Shown here piece by piece: positions 10,746 to 19,577 of a DNA stretch of 31,328 nucleotides. The position numbers were made by a program, and so were the translations under genes. Under the pieces are notes generated by a model. It was not told the DNA's origin, ran no database searches, and worked only from the letters and a program-made list of their open reading frames with translations. Position 1 is the stretch's first letter, and each line of letters starts with the position of its first letter. The DNA is from Discostella pseudostelligera (taxonomy: Eukaryota > Bacillariophyta > Thalassiosirophyceae > Thalassiosirales > Thalassiosiraceae). The stretch lies in assembly GCA_036940085.1 (NCBI GenBank), contig JALLBK010000383.1, forward strand, positions 1 through 31,328, given 5' to 3'.

Positions 10746-11451
10746 GGTTTGATCATTATGTAGGCGGAGAGGGCTATGGCTATGGTGATACGGGGATAGT
10801 TGCCAGCCGCTGCGGCCATGTATGGGCCAGGCGCAACTCAACACTCTAAGAGGAAAAAAAGTACGTAAGAGCTGGTCGATTCGGGGTTTTGGCACTAAAT
10901 CTGTCGTTATGACAGACTATGTCCTTCACATTCATAAGTTTGTCCTTCAAATTGGTGAGGCTTGGTGTCTCAATAGCGTGACCACAAACAAATTCCAACA
11001 TGAAAACGAAGTTCAAGATCCAGGTCTTTATTTATTTATTCTAGGCTCTACTCAGAGGCCCGTGGTGTTCAGAGTTTTCCGCGGTATTGTCCGTCCCTTG
11101 GTAGTGGGCAGGTGGCATTTCTGATGGGGACCGTAAAGGCCTTGGTGATTCCAAGTCCGATTTGTTGGGTGGTGTGATCGATGGTGTCGGTGCTGTGTAC
11201 ATCCAAAAAATTGTCGTGTTTATCCGATGGCGATGTATGTCGTAGTTGGACAATGATCGAGAATCGAGATGGAATGAACGCATAGAAGGCGAGAACAGGA
11301 TGTGATGCTTTGATTTTAAGCAAGCTTGAGACAGTAGGCATTCTACTATTATCAAGTGTCGAAAGAATACCAGTATGCACAGGTCCATCCTCCAACTGCC
11401 AATCAATTATGAGCCTAGAACTCACCCATCTACAGACGCTATCAATGCAGG
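10746..11451. other. Intergenic region between two minus-strand genes
   Basis: This holds the 5' flank of the DUF6824/STAND gene and the 3' flank of the RING gene. Two overlapping minus-strand frames (11041-11406 and 11069-11425) are open for about 360 nt but contradict each other, have no recognised motif and start doubtfully. I see no supported gene. A downstream exon of the RING gene is unlikely because its C-terminal PIP box is followed directly by a stop. Confidence 0.4.
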
Positions 11452-13428
11452 CTAGGTAGTCGGCTTGAAGTAGGATTTAATACCTCCCTGTCGTTTTGTC
11501 GATGGCGAATGCAATGTTACAACAACTGTTGTCGACCTTCGTTGCGAAGACGACTCGGAGGATAATCCTCCTACATTTGACGCTACATTTGACGCTAGTA
11601 CGTTGTTCGACGATGATGAATAATTCATTGTCATGTTCCCTCTGCTACTACCAATTTGAACATGCTCTTTCTCATAGTATTTGTTGTAGCCGTCTTTGGA
11701 AGTTGTTTCGTCATTGCCACGGTAAGTTGTTGTATGACTACTACCACTTTTTATGTCGTCGCTTCGTCGCTTTTTCGACGAACGATGACGAATATCACCA
11801 GTTCGCATCAGGAGCTGTACTCCATTGTTGGCCACGGCGCTTTCATCTTCACCTTCCTCATTGTGAAAAGATGATGATGTCGAACGACTCACAACGGGTG
11901 CAGTTTGGTGGTGGTTATGATGACGGCGGGGTTGTTGATCAAGATGCATTGGAAACTTTCTCGATGAGGTCATATTCAATGCATCCAATGCCCTGTTGCC
12001 GCTACTCCTCGATTGTTGGAAGGTATCGCTCCTGGATGACTCTCCACTTAATGATGAACAACTTCGATGCTCCGGTGCGACTTTCGTTGTGCATACAGCG
12101 GTACTACCATCTCTACAACGGCTATGATGGAAATCACCACCACTGCGATCCATACTAGTTGTCCCTTCACACTGACCAGTCAATCGTTCCTTCTCCACCC
12201 TACATTTCAACAAATCATGGTCCGACTTTTCCCTATTGTATCTTCCTTCCAACTCTTGAACTTGTCTCGTCAATTCCAACACAGCCTTGTTCCTTTCCAA
12301 TTTTGCATCATGCACCGCTTGTGTCATCTTACCATATCTCATTCGTACCTCCTCCAACTCTTTTATATTCTCAAGAGATACATCCTCCATCAAATCTTTG
12401 TTCTGTTGACGTAACTTGACGATGGTATTGGTAAACGTCGACTTTTCGTTGTTGTACTGTGCCATGAGACGAGCATGTTCATTTTGAGATTGTTGATGTT
12501 GTTTCTGGAGCGATTCATACTTCAATTTCAATCGTTCCATTTCAACCGTGAAATCAAAAGATATCTTTTCTGATTCCGCCAGTTTGGTGGAGAGTGCAGT
12601 GTTGGATTTGTGTAGCTTGGAATTCGTGCGATGTAATTCGGTATTGACCGATTGGAGTAGTGTGATTTTAGCTCGTAGACGTTCGAGATGTCTTTGTTGT
12701 TGTTGGTTGGTTGTTCCTCCCAACTTTGAACATGGCGTATTTCTTATGTCTTGATGGATGGCCTTCAATCGTCGAAGCGTATGGTTGATCTTGACATATC
12801 TCAGCATTTGTTCCTCCTCCTCTCCTCGACTTGTGCCCCGTTGACTAGTACCACTCTTTGGAGGTGGAGAGGGTTGAGTAAGGTCAATGGCAATGCAAAT
12901 TTGGGCAATTTCACGATCGCCCCTTCGTTCCACCACCGAAGAGGATGAACCTGTTGTCGTCAGCATCTCGTCATTAATATTGTCATTGTCACGGTCTCTG
13001 TATCCACACAATTTCTCCAACTCATTCCACAACTCGTCCCATTCCTCATTCAATTTTTCTTCTGCATCATCGTCATTCTTGTTCTCACTCTCTTTGTCAT
13101 TATCAACATCAATCTCTCCACTAGACATGCCATCATCTTCGTGTGCGTTGCAACCACCACTACCCAAATCAATATACACCGGTACAAATCCAGTAGTATT
13201 CCCCTTGCAAATGGCGCATGGAGCATTGTTACTCCTTCTGCCTCTATTACCACCACCACCACCACCATGATTACGAAAATGGTTGGCCACTACATTGTCC
13301 CAACATTCGCGATGATAGGCATGTCCACATGGTATGCTGACGCCCCATGGCAATGATGGGGATGATGATGTCGTCGACGACGAGAGAATGGGGCAGAGAC
13401 AGATGGGACAGTCGGCTTCACTGTCCAT
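11452..13428 (-). CDS. TRAIP-like RING E3 ubiquitin ligase with C-terminal PIP box (658 aa)
   Basis: Single-exon gene starting at ATG 13428. A RING-H2-type zinc domain opens the protein: C7-X2-C10, C34-X-H36, H39-X2-C42 and C71-X2-C74, with a Gly/Asn-rich insertion before the last pair. An acidic stretch follows, then a long heptad-rich coiled coil (about residues 230-400, e.g. ELHRTNSKLHKSNTALSTKL) and a Ser/His/Arg-rich tail. The extreme C-terminus, KRQGGIKSYFKPTT, contains QGGIKSYF, an exact match to the PCNA-interacting consensus Q-x-x-[ILM]-x-x-[FY]-[FY]. RING, coiled coil and terminal PIP box is the layout of TRAIP/NOPO, which in animals ubiquitylates the CMG helicase and replisome at stalled or crosslinked forks. 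At 658 residues it is longer than animal TRAIP (about 470), mainly through low-complexity sequence. It is divergent from the ZGRF1-like gene. Orthology is inferred from architecture. Confidence 0.75.
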   Translation of the reverse strand: MDSEADCPICLCPILSSSTTSSSPSLPWGVSIPCGHAYHRECWDNVVANHFRNHGGGGGGNRGRRSNNAPCAICKGNTTGFVPVYIDLGSGGCNAHEDDGMSSGEIDVDNDKESENKNDDDAEEKLNEEWDELWNELEKLCGYRDRDNDNINDEMLTTTGSSSSVVERRGDREIAQICIAIDLTQPSPPPKSGTSQRGTSRGEEEEQMLRYVKINHTLRRLKAIHQDIRNTPCSKLGGTTNQQQQRHLERLRAKITLLQSVNTELHRTNSKLHKSNTALSTKLAESEKISFDFTVEMERLKLKYESLQKQHQQSQNEHARLMAQYNNEKSTFTNTIVKLRQQNKDLMEDVSLENIKELEEVRMRYGKMTQAVHDAKLERNKAVLELTRQVQELEGRYNREKSDHDLLKCRVEKERLTGQCEGTTSMDRSGGDFHHSRCRDGSTAVCTTKVAPEHRSCSSLSGESSRSDTFQQSRSSGNRALDALNMTSSRKFPMHLDQQPRRHHNHHQTAPVVSRSTSSSFHNEEGEDESAVANNGVQLLMRTGDIRHRSSKKRRSDDIKSGSSHTTTYRGNDETTSKDGYNKYYEKEHVQIGSSRGNMTMNYSSSSNNVLASNVASNVGGLSSESSSQRRSTTVVVTLHSPSTKRQGGIKSYFKPTT

Positions 13429-14127
13429 GGTATTGTTGTTGTATTTGCTTATTGTCCTTTACGGGTGGCGGTGGCGTGCCGTTTGTCGGTGGAGGAGATT
13501 GGACGCTGGGCTGGGCGGCCGCCATGGTCAAGATGTTATGTTTTTGGGCGCGGTGTGGCAGTGGGCAGTGGGGTGCCATTGCCTGTCCGTCGTATTGTCC
13601 GTCTTGGCGGGAAGGTCGTATCTTTTCTCGCACGTGACTTTTTACTGATTCCTAAGTACTTAATTTGAAAATCTAATAAAATTAAGATTCGATTCCGCGT
13701 TATGTATTGTACTCGCTTCGGAGTTCGTATGTGGAAATTCAGTATTCCAGATGTGATGAACAAAATGGCGCGCCCTAAGTGTAGTCATAATAGATTTGGC
13801 GGGCATTGGAATCTATTGGAATTGCATCGGTTGGCAGTCGGCAGCATGCTATGCATATGCAGATGCAGAGGCAATGGTGGCAATGGCGACGATGGCAATG
13901 CATTGGCCGAGTGTTGATGATTGGCGTCGAAGATATAGACAGCGGCGGCGGCAATAGCAACATTAACGACGAGGCTTTGTTGATCAGAAAGATTGGAGAT
14001 TTGACAGAGTTGTTGGTTGCTAGTGCGACACATTCATCACCATCGCCGGCAGCCGGTAGTCGACAGTCGACACATTGGTGACTGGTGACGACGATACGAC
14101 AACTACGACGTCGCAAATATTGTAGGC
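13429..14127. promoter_or_regulatory. Divergent promoter of the TRAIP-like and ZGRF1-like genes with E2F-like elements
   Basis: The 699 bp between the two start codons hold CTTGGCGGGAAG (13603-13614), AAAATGGCGCGCCC (13762-13775) and GATTTGGCGGGCA (13793-13805), all close to the E2F core TTTSSCGC/GGCGGGAA. An AT-rich patch at about 13650-13690 separates the first from the other two. Short open frames in the interval are low-complexity CAATGG/GGCAAT simple-sequence and are not genes. Regulation by E2F is inferred. Confidence 0.5.
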
Positions 14128-16338
14128 ATGAATATGAATTACAATCCAGGCCCAAGTCATCCACCATCCTCCAATGGTGCTGGTATGCCAGTCGCCGCCA
14201 ACAGCTACATCAACAACCACAGGAACGATAACTACAGCAGCAACAACTACAGCAACAATGACAATGGGTACCACAACCACAACAATACCGCCAATCATCA
14301 CTCTACCCATCAGAACGACGAACGACGAAATGTCCAACAATATCGCGTGCTCTACACAAATCAAAAGACAAAAAAACGCAAGCTATGGAAAGATGGAAAG
14401 CTTACCGTACACAATGCTGGAAAAAAGTGTCGATTGTATGAGGCGCATCCCCTCCCTGGCACCGTGGGTGGTGGAGTGATTGACGAGTTAGATTTGGCTG
14501 GACAACAACAATGTTTGGGGGGAGGAGGCTGTGATGAATTGGAAAGTGAAAAGTATTTGATTAGGATCGAGGGACCATGGAATGATGAGATTGATGGTGG
14601 TAATAATGGTGGTGGACGAAGCAATATGTTACGGCCTAATGGTGGCATGATGGCGGGTACAATGGGACCATCGGCAAGTACCACTGCCATACGATCGGAC
14701 GGGATGAAGAAATTGCTATCGAACAAGTATCGCATGCCACCCAAGGTGATGCCACTCCATCCAGAGGATCGACGTAGGCGTGATAACTGCTTCCCTGCAG
14801 GTGAAATTGAACGCCATCCAAGGAAGATGCCGCCATTGCAGCCGGGTGAATTGGAACGTAGATATTTTGGAGAAGGAGGAGGTGCTAGAGGAAGCTTTGG
14901 GTATGACAATCACCAAAATGGACATGATGAGAGAAGCATTGGAGGAAGAAGAGATGGAAGGGGTAACGGCAATTACGAATGTGACATTCAACGGAATAGA
15001 TACGAAGAGAGAATAGGAGGAGCAGAAGCAGGAACAGGGCGATATGATGGTGGTTATCGCAATGACGGAAGAATGTTCAACTACGACGAAGAACGAAGGC
15101 CAATACAGAGTGATGACTATGATGATCACCCTGGTAGAATTCGTGGAGCGAGCACACGGAACACAAATATTGGCAATGTCAACAGTACGTCTCGAAATCC
15201 CTATCGTCCATCGGATAACGATAACAGTGCTGGCGGTATTGACCAGCGGAGCCAAAGTCAACAGCCGTTGCACGACGAGCGCGGAGAGCATGACTGGCAG
15301 CAGCAGCAGCAGCAGGATGGACGCCGACAACCGAGTAATCCTCATCCTCCTCCTTACCCAACGTCAAAGCGATTGAACCTCGACGACGCAAATAAGGCCG
15401 TCAGCAGTAACTTCATGGCGAAGGAGAATGACAACCGCCAAAACGCTCATCAATCTTTCGTTGGACGCGGACGTGGCGAGTTCGGTTCTGGACATCACAG
15501 CGCAAACGTTGGAAGTAATGCGAAGGGGCTCACAACTACTCGATTTACAACGGACGGATTCGATGCCAGTGGATTGTATGAAGAAGAGGAGAGCGACAAT
15601 GACATCAACGATGATGACGCAGATGACAACGTCGATATCGGTGGTCACCATAATAACGGAGGAAGGAGTGCATCCGACAGTCGGCAAGAAGAAGCCTCTA
15701 GCGTCATTCACCGTCAGACGGCATCATTCGCAGCGACTCCAGTTGATGATCGACATGCTACCGACGAACTACTCGAGTTATTGGGCGTATCTACTCCAGA
15801 TCCCGCCGGTGTTCCTGACCCTCCAGTGGATAGGAGAAGGGATGTATTGACGGAGACTCTGCATTCTCATCACCCCTCTACCCAAACCCGGCCGATTACT
15901 TCAACGTGCAATGACAGTAATGTTGATTCTACCACCAGAACCGATGGCGTCGCTCATGGCGATGACAATCACGATGAAGAAACTTCCTTTCTAGCGGGAA
16001 TTCGTCAGGCAGAAGATCGGCTGCAAGACAGAGCAATTGGTGGTTACAAAAATCATGGTTCGGGGTCTTGCAGAGATAATGATTTGTCTAGTAACGGTGA
16101 CTGTGATGAAAGTTTCGATGGATATAATGATGAACTCAGCATTCATGAAAATCAAGTCTTCGCCGGAGGAAATATTGGTGATGCGTCTAAAACGGATCCC
16201 AATGGATTGGATTTGAATAACGATCTAGACATGAAAGATATGGGCGCGAAGAATAACTTCTCAGGTTTTACTCTCCCATCGGCTGACGAGTCGTCGTCGT
16301 CGTTTTCTTCTTCTGAGGACGAGGACGATGAAGAATGA
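14128..16338 (+). CDS. ZGRF1/Mte1-like protein with N-terminal DUF2439 domain (736 aa)
   Basis: Single-exon gene from ATG 14128. Residues about 70-150 form a DUF2439 domain: YRVLYTNQKTKKRKLWKDGK, then LTVHNAGKKCRLYEA, IDELDLAG and a closing KYLIRIEG. This matches the N-terminal domain of ZGRF1 and of fungal Mte1/Dbl2, which bind or regulate recombination helicases (FANCM/Mph1/Fml1) at D-loops and stalled forks. The domain is split by a Gly-rich insertion (QQCLGGGG). The rest is disordered: Asn/His-rich N-terminus, a central Arg/Gly/Asp region, a poly-Gln run encoded by CAG repeats (about 15297-15315), and an acidic C-terminus (SSSEDEDDEE). No helicase or GRF zinc finger is present, so it resembles fungal Mte1 more than vertebrate ZGRF1. 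It shares a divergent promoter with a TRAIP-like gene. Confidence 0.75.
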   Translation: MNMNYNPGPSHPPSSNGAGMPVAANSYINNHRNDNYSSNNYSNNDNGYHNHNNTANHHSTHQNDERRNVQQYRVLYTNQKTKKRKLWKDGKLTVHNAGKKCRLYEAHPLPGTVGGGVIDELDLAGQQQCLGGGGCDELESEKYLIRIEGPWNDEIDGGNNGGGRSNMLRPNGGMMAGTMGPSASTTAIRSDGMKKLLSNKYRMPPKVMPLHPEDRRRRDNCFPAGEIERHPRKMPPLQPGELERRYFGEGGGARGSFGYDNHQNGHDERSIGGRRDGRGNGNYECDIQRNRYEERIGGAEAGTGRYDGGYRNDGRMFNYDEERRPIQSDDYDDHPGRIRGASTRNTNIGNVNSTSRNPYRPSDNDNSAGGIDQRSQSQQPLHDERGEHDWQQQQQQDGRRQPSNPHPPPYPTSKRLNLDDANKAVSSNFMAKENDNRQNAHQSFVGRGRGEFGSGHHSANVGSNAKGLTTTRFTTDGFDASGLYEEEESDNDINDDDADDNVDIGGHHNNGGRSASDSRQEEASSVIHRQTASFAATPVDDRHATDELLELLGVSTPDPAGVPDPPVDRRRDVLTETLHSHHPSTQTRPITSTCNDSNVDSTTRTDGVAHGDDNHDEETSFLAGIRQAEDRLQDRAIGGYKNHGSGSCRDNDLSSNGDCDESFDGYNDELSIHENQVFAGGNIGDASKTDPNGLDLNNDLDMKDMGAKNNFSGFTLPSADESSSSFSSSEDEDDEE

Positions 16339-16556
16339 GGAGATGAGGAAGTCTCACTTATCTGATTGTAGGATGGCAACTAGATATGCTGTTTGAAGAA
16401 ACAATACAACATCAACTCGAATTCCAAACGCTCTGCATTAACCAGGTCGAAGAGAGAATAGTCGGTCCAATAACACGAAGATTAATACTCTTACATTTTC
16501 TAAGCACATAGCTACTCATGCAATATATATTGAATATCTGTCAAAAAGGGAATGAT

Positions 16557-18677
16557 TCAGTTTGGGTCTGCGACCTGACACCTCTGCAACCGCTCCCAAA
16601 TTTTCTCAAGAAATTTCTTAATGGATCCTCTCTTCGCAACGACACAGTGCTCCGAAGCCAGGTGCTTCAACTCATCAAACGTATCCTTCAATTCACGAGG
16701 GACATTGCGACACGACATAGTATGACTTAGCAGCGACTGTGTAAAACTGAAGTCCGAGAAGGCGGCAAAGCTCATTGGGAAATACATCCCTCTGTTTTGG
16801 TCGCCTGCCTTGTTGGCATGAGCGCAGAACTTGCAACAGATACCAGTTTGACTGCCGAACTCTTCGGGATCAATATGTCTGCGTTTCAGGAAGGCAAGGC
16901 TTGGTTTACACGGCATGAACTGCTTGTAGAGAAGAAACTCAACATCGCCGACCTTTGGAAAGTCCTGAGAACAAACTAGGACAGAAGATGTGTCCCTCCT
17001 GGCCTTCATGATGACTTCTCTCGACCCCTCGCTTACCAGATGGTCAAATTTCCTCAACGAGACAGACTTGTCCGTGGCGGATAATGCTTTGTAGCTCTTC
17101 CAAAATTCTGTTGACGTCTCTGGTGATTCAGCAGCTCGAATGATAGCCAGTAAATTTTCTGAGGGTGAGCCACTTGTATTTGGTTGAGCACCAAATATCA
17201 AACCCTTGGGAGAGTCCACTATTCCCAACTCACTCGCCGCTTCCGCGTAGTATGCCTTCAACAGCCTCTGGGACTTGTTAAATGGCACATTTGCCAGTAG
17301 CAGACTTTTGTATGTTGCCTTCACCTGCTCAGGAATGCAGGGGCATGCATCGATATGCTTACGTTGATAATTTCGTACACTATCAAATATGGTTTCACGT
17401 TTCGAAGGGAAGCAAATTGCCTGCGTCGTTAACTTGTTGCTGGATTTGCACCAGATGCAGCGAAGGCCTACTTGTCCTACCTTGGACGCACGAGCTCCCC
17501 GAGCTTGACACATCATGCTTTCTCGAGTTGTGCAGAAGAGTTCGATGCAGTTGCGGCGGAGAAAGATATGAACTGGATCAAGGAATGTACTGTCAGATGT
17601 TACCACTAAACTTGTTGGGTGGCGAAGAGGCGTGGAACTGACTAATTCTAGTGGGTAGGTACAATTTGTGGATGCAACGCTGGGAGGAAGCTTAGCACTA
17701 GTGCTTGACGTCGAAGACGAGGCATAATTTGAGAACTTCGGTGATGACGAGGGTGAACTGCTGGCCGCACAATTGCCGCTCTCGTCACAGTAGGACCGTG
17801 AATTACCATTATACAGAAGCGATGAGTGGTCGAAATAATTTCGTGCGTTTGCGTTAAATGAAGCGGCAGTTGATGATAGTGATGCGTGTTGCAAGATATC
17901 TCTGTCTGGCAACAGAGTTCGGTATGCAAGCTCAGACGGTGGATAGGTGCCGTGTCGATCACCATGCTGTGCAGTTGACAAATTCACCAAGAAGTCGTCG
18001 TTGTTGGTGATCGCGACCGTGTTGGATCTGCGGTATTGATTCTCATATTGCAAGAGCGCAAAGTCCAAATCATTGCTCCGACCTTGCTCGCCCAAGAAGA
18101 AGTCTCGATAGTACTGCGAGAGAAGTCGCTGGTCCAATAAGGAGTCGGTGTTCCAGTATTGATTCTGGTTACTAACACGAGGAGGCAGCATTGTAGCTGC
18201 CGCTGCTCCGCCGGGTGTGTGATGATAGGTATGATGCGTCATTCGCTCCTGCGCACCTCGAGGCAATGTAGGGGAGACATATGGTGGTGGATGTAGAGCA
18301 AGAACTTGTGGCTGAGATGATGATGGAAGTCTGCAGTAGTAGGACATGAGGCTATCTTGCTGATCGCAATGAAGAAGGCGGCTCCTGCTGCTCGTCAAGA
18401 GCTGCAACATTTCTACATCTGCTGCAGCAGTGGAAGAAATCGTCGAGGCGAATTCAGCCGACCAGTTAGAATGATTGCTGCCAGCACCAGCGTAGTTGGT
18501 ATCATCATCACCGGTTCCTCGTTTTTCATTACTGCTGCTCTGAATTAGTTGCTCATGATCTCCTCCACGTCCGCTGTATACAATAGGTCGGCCCATGCAC
18601 GTGCTCTCCTCCTCGGATCCTTCCATTGCTAAAGGTGGACTGGTCTTTTGAGTTTGAGTTTGACGTTTGACAATCAT
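16557..18677 (-). CDS. Protein with two C2HC zinc-binding modules, function unknown (706 aa)
   Basis: The first ATG is at 18677 (MIVKRQTQ); the open frame begins at a TTG two codons earlier. The N-terminal 340 residues are Ser/Asn/Gln/Tyr-rich and look disordered. Two copies of a zinc-binding module follow. Copy one (about residues 404-445) has RCIWCK ... CFPS ... HIDACPCIP. Copy two (about 612-658) has CCKFCA ... YFPMS ... HTMSCRNVP. Both follow the pattern C-x2-C, about 15-20 residues, FP, about 15 residues, H-x3-C, then a Pro. I have seen this module type in diatom proteins of unknown function but cannot name it. Possible roles include nucleic-acid or protein binding. The C-terminus is a short basic helix (KRGSIKKFLEKIWERLQ). 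The gene is convergent with the ZGRF1-like gene, 218 bp apart. Confidence 0.7.
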   Translation of the reverse strand: MIVKRQTQTQKTSPPLAMEGSEEESTCMGRPIVYSGRGGDHEQLIQSSSNEKRGTGDDDTNYAGAGSNHSNWSAEFASTISSTAAADVEMLQLLTSSRSRLLHCDQQDSLMSYYCRLPSSSQPQVLALHPPPYVSPTLPRGAQERMTHHTYHHTPGGAAAATMLPPRVSNQNQYWNTDSLLDQRLLSQYYRDFFLGEQGRSNDLDFALLQYENQYRRSNTVAITNNDDFLVNLSTAQHGDRHGTYPPSELAYRTLLPDRDILQHASLSSTAASFNANARNYFDHSSLLYNGNSRSYCDESGNCAASSSPSSSPKFSNYASSSTSSTSAKLPPSVASTNCTYPLELVSSTPLRHPTSLVVTSDSTFLDPVHIFLRRNCIELFCTTRESMMCQARGARASKVGQVGLRCIWCKSSNKLTTQAICFPSKRETIFDSVRNYQRKHIDACPCIPEQVKATYKSLLLANVPFNKSQRLLKAYYAEAASELGIVDSPKGLIFGAQPNTSGSPSENLLAIIRAAESPETSTEFWKSYKALSATDKSVSLRKFDHLVSEGSREVIMKARRDTSSVLVCSQDFPKVGDVEFLLYKQFMPCKPSLAFLKRRHIDPEEFGSQTGICCKFCAHANKAGDQNRGMYFPMSFAAFSDFSFTQSLLSHTMSCRNVPRELKDTFDELKHLASEHCVVAKRGSIKKFLEKIWERLQRCQVADPN

Positions 18678-19250
18678 CTTCAACGATTATGTCTGCGATT
18701 TGTCATCATTGTTACAATAATATTTTGAGAAGCGCAAAGCGCAACGGGCAAGCGTAGCTGGGATGTAAAGTAACGATACCCACTCGACCTACCACAGGCG
18801 TTATCTCAGGAGCGGTCATTCATTCATTCTCAACTTTTGACGTTCAGATCGGTTCAGATCCAAGACCACCTAAATAAAATTTTCAATGCGGTGAAGGCAT
18901 CTGAAGACTGCACACGATACTTAAAGGTAGTCATTCGGCTTTTCCTTCAATATAAATTTCATTAAGTTCTGGAAGTCATTGGAACGTTTTGTCTACAACC
19001 AAATCCTATGTGAAACGTTACAATTCAGTGACGAAGAAGTCGATTGCCTAAATTGACTAAGCAAACTGGAAGTGATACTTATGATGTCGTCCGATTACGA
19101 GGGTAACAAAGTTCTACATCCGGTACAAATTATCGCCGACCACAAATTGTGTCTCTTGTGAGAGATTGTACCTGGTTTTACATAAGTAACTGTGAATGTT
19201 AGTGCTTGTTGGGAAGGCAGGATGTCCATCTTCTGTCAGATCCACAACAT

Positions 19251-19266
19251 AATACTTAGGAGTATT
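19251..19266. promoter_or_regulatory. Inverted repeat AATACT-TAGG-AGTATT
   Basis: Six-base arms AATACT and AGTATT flank a 4-nt centre. It shares the word TAGGAGTA with the perfect palindrome 70 bp downstream, which suggests a repeated binding site upstream of the kinase gene. The binding factor is unknown. Confidence 0.35.
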
Positions 19267-19323
19267 ATTGTTCTGAGTTTTCTGTGAGGAGTGTGACAGG
19301 TGTACACAATCTTTATCCCTTTG

Positions 19324-19337
19324 TACTCCTAGGAGTA
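19324..19337. promoter_or_regulatory. Perfect 14-bp palindrome TACTCCTAGGAGTA
   Basis: The 14-mer equals its own reverse complement. It lies about 240 bp upstream of ATG 19578 and repeats the AGGAGTA half-site of the element at 19251. A dimeric transcription factor site is a reasonable guess. Confidence 0.4.
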
Positions 19338-19577
19338 TCTAGAGTAGCGGACGATGCAAGACGCGCCGATAACTAAGGTACTTAGGGTAGTGTAGGGTAG
19401 GCTACGGGGGTAGTATCGTATGGTCGGGGTCGATGACGCGACGACGCGATGTTCGATCTTGTCCATCGTCTTCCTGTGCATCCAATTAATAAATAATATT
19501 ATCTTCCATCAACATCAACTCAATCAAATTTCAACCATCACAACTCAATCGTCAAATAGGGTCGATCAAACAATACA

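Larger units (their letters stand above)
18678..19577. other. Divergent intergenic region of about 900 bp
   Basis: This contains the 5' flanks of the C2HC gene and of the kinase gene. No open frame is convincing. Two palindromic elements are visible at 19251-19266 and 19324-19337. Around 19370-19420 are several GTAGGGTAG/TTAGGG-like words, too few and irregular to be telomeric. Confidence 0.45.

Noticed and set aside
11041..11425. Two overlapping minus-strand frames of about 120 codons
   Set aside because: They compete for the same DNA in different frames and neither carries a recognisable motif or convincing start.
13675..13700. GATTCGATTCC word resembling a tRNA B box
   Set aside because: No A box, no anticodon stem or acceptor pairing could be found around it.
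13334..14081. Several small frames on both strands in the divergent promoter
   Set aside because: Short, overlapping and made of GGCAAT/CACCA repeats; better explained as shadows and simple sequence.
19370..19420. TTAGGG/GTAGGGTAG words suggesting an internal telomeric repeat
   Set aside because: Only irregular single occurrences, no tandem array.
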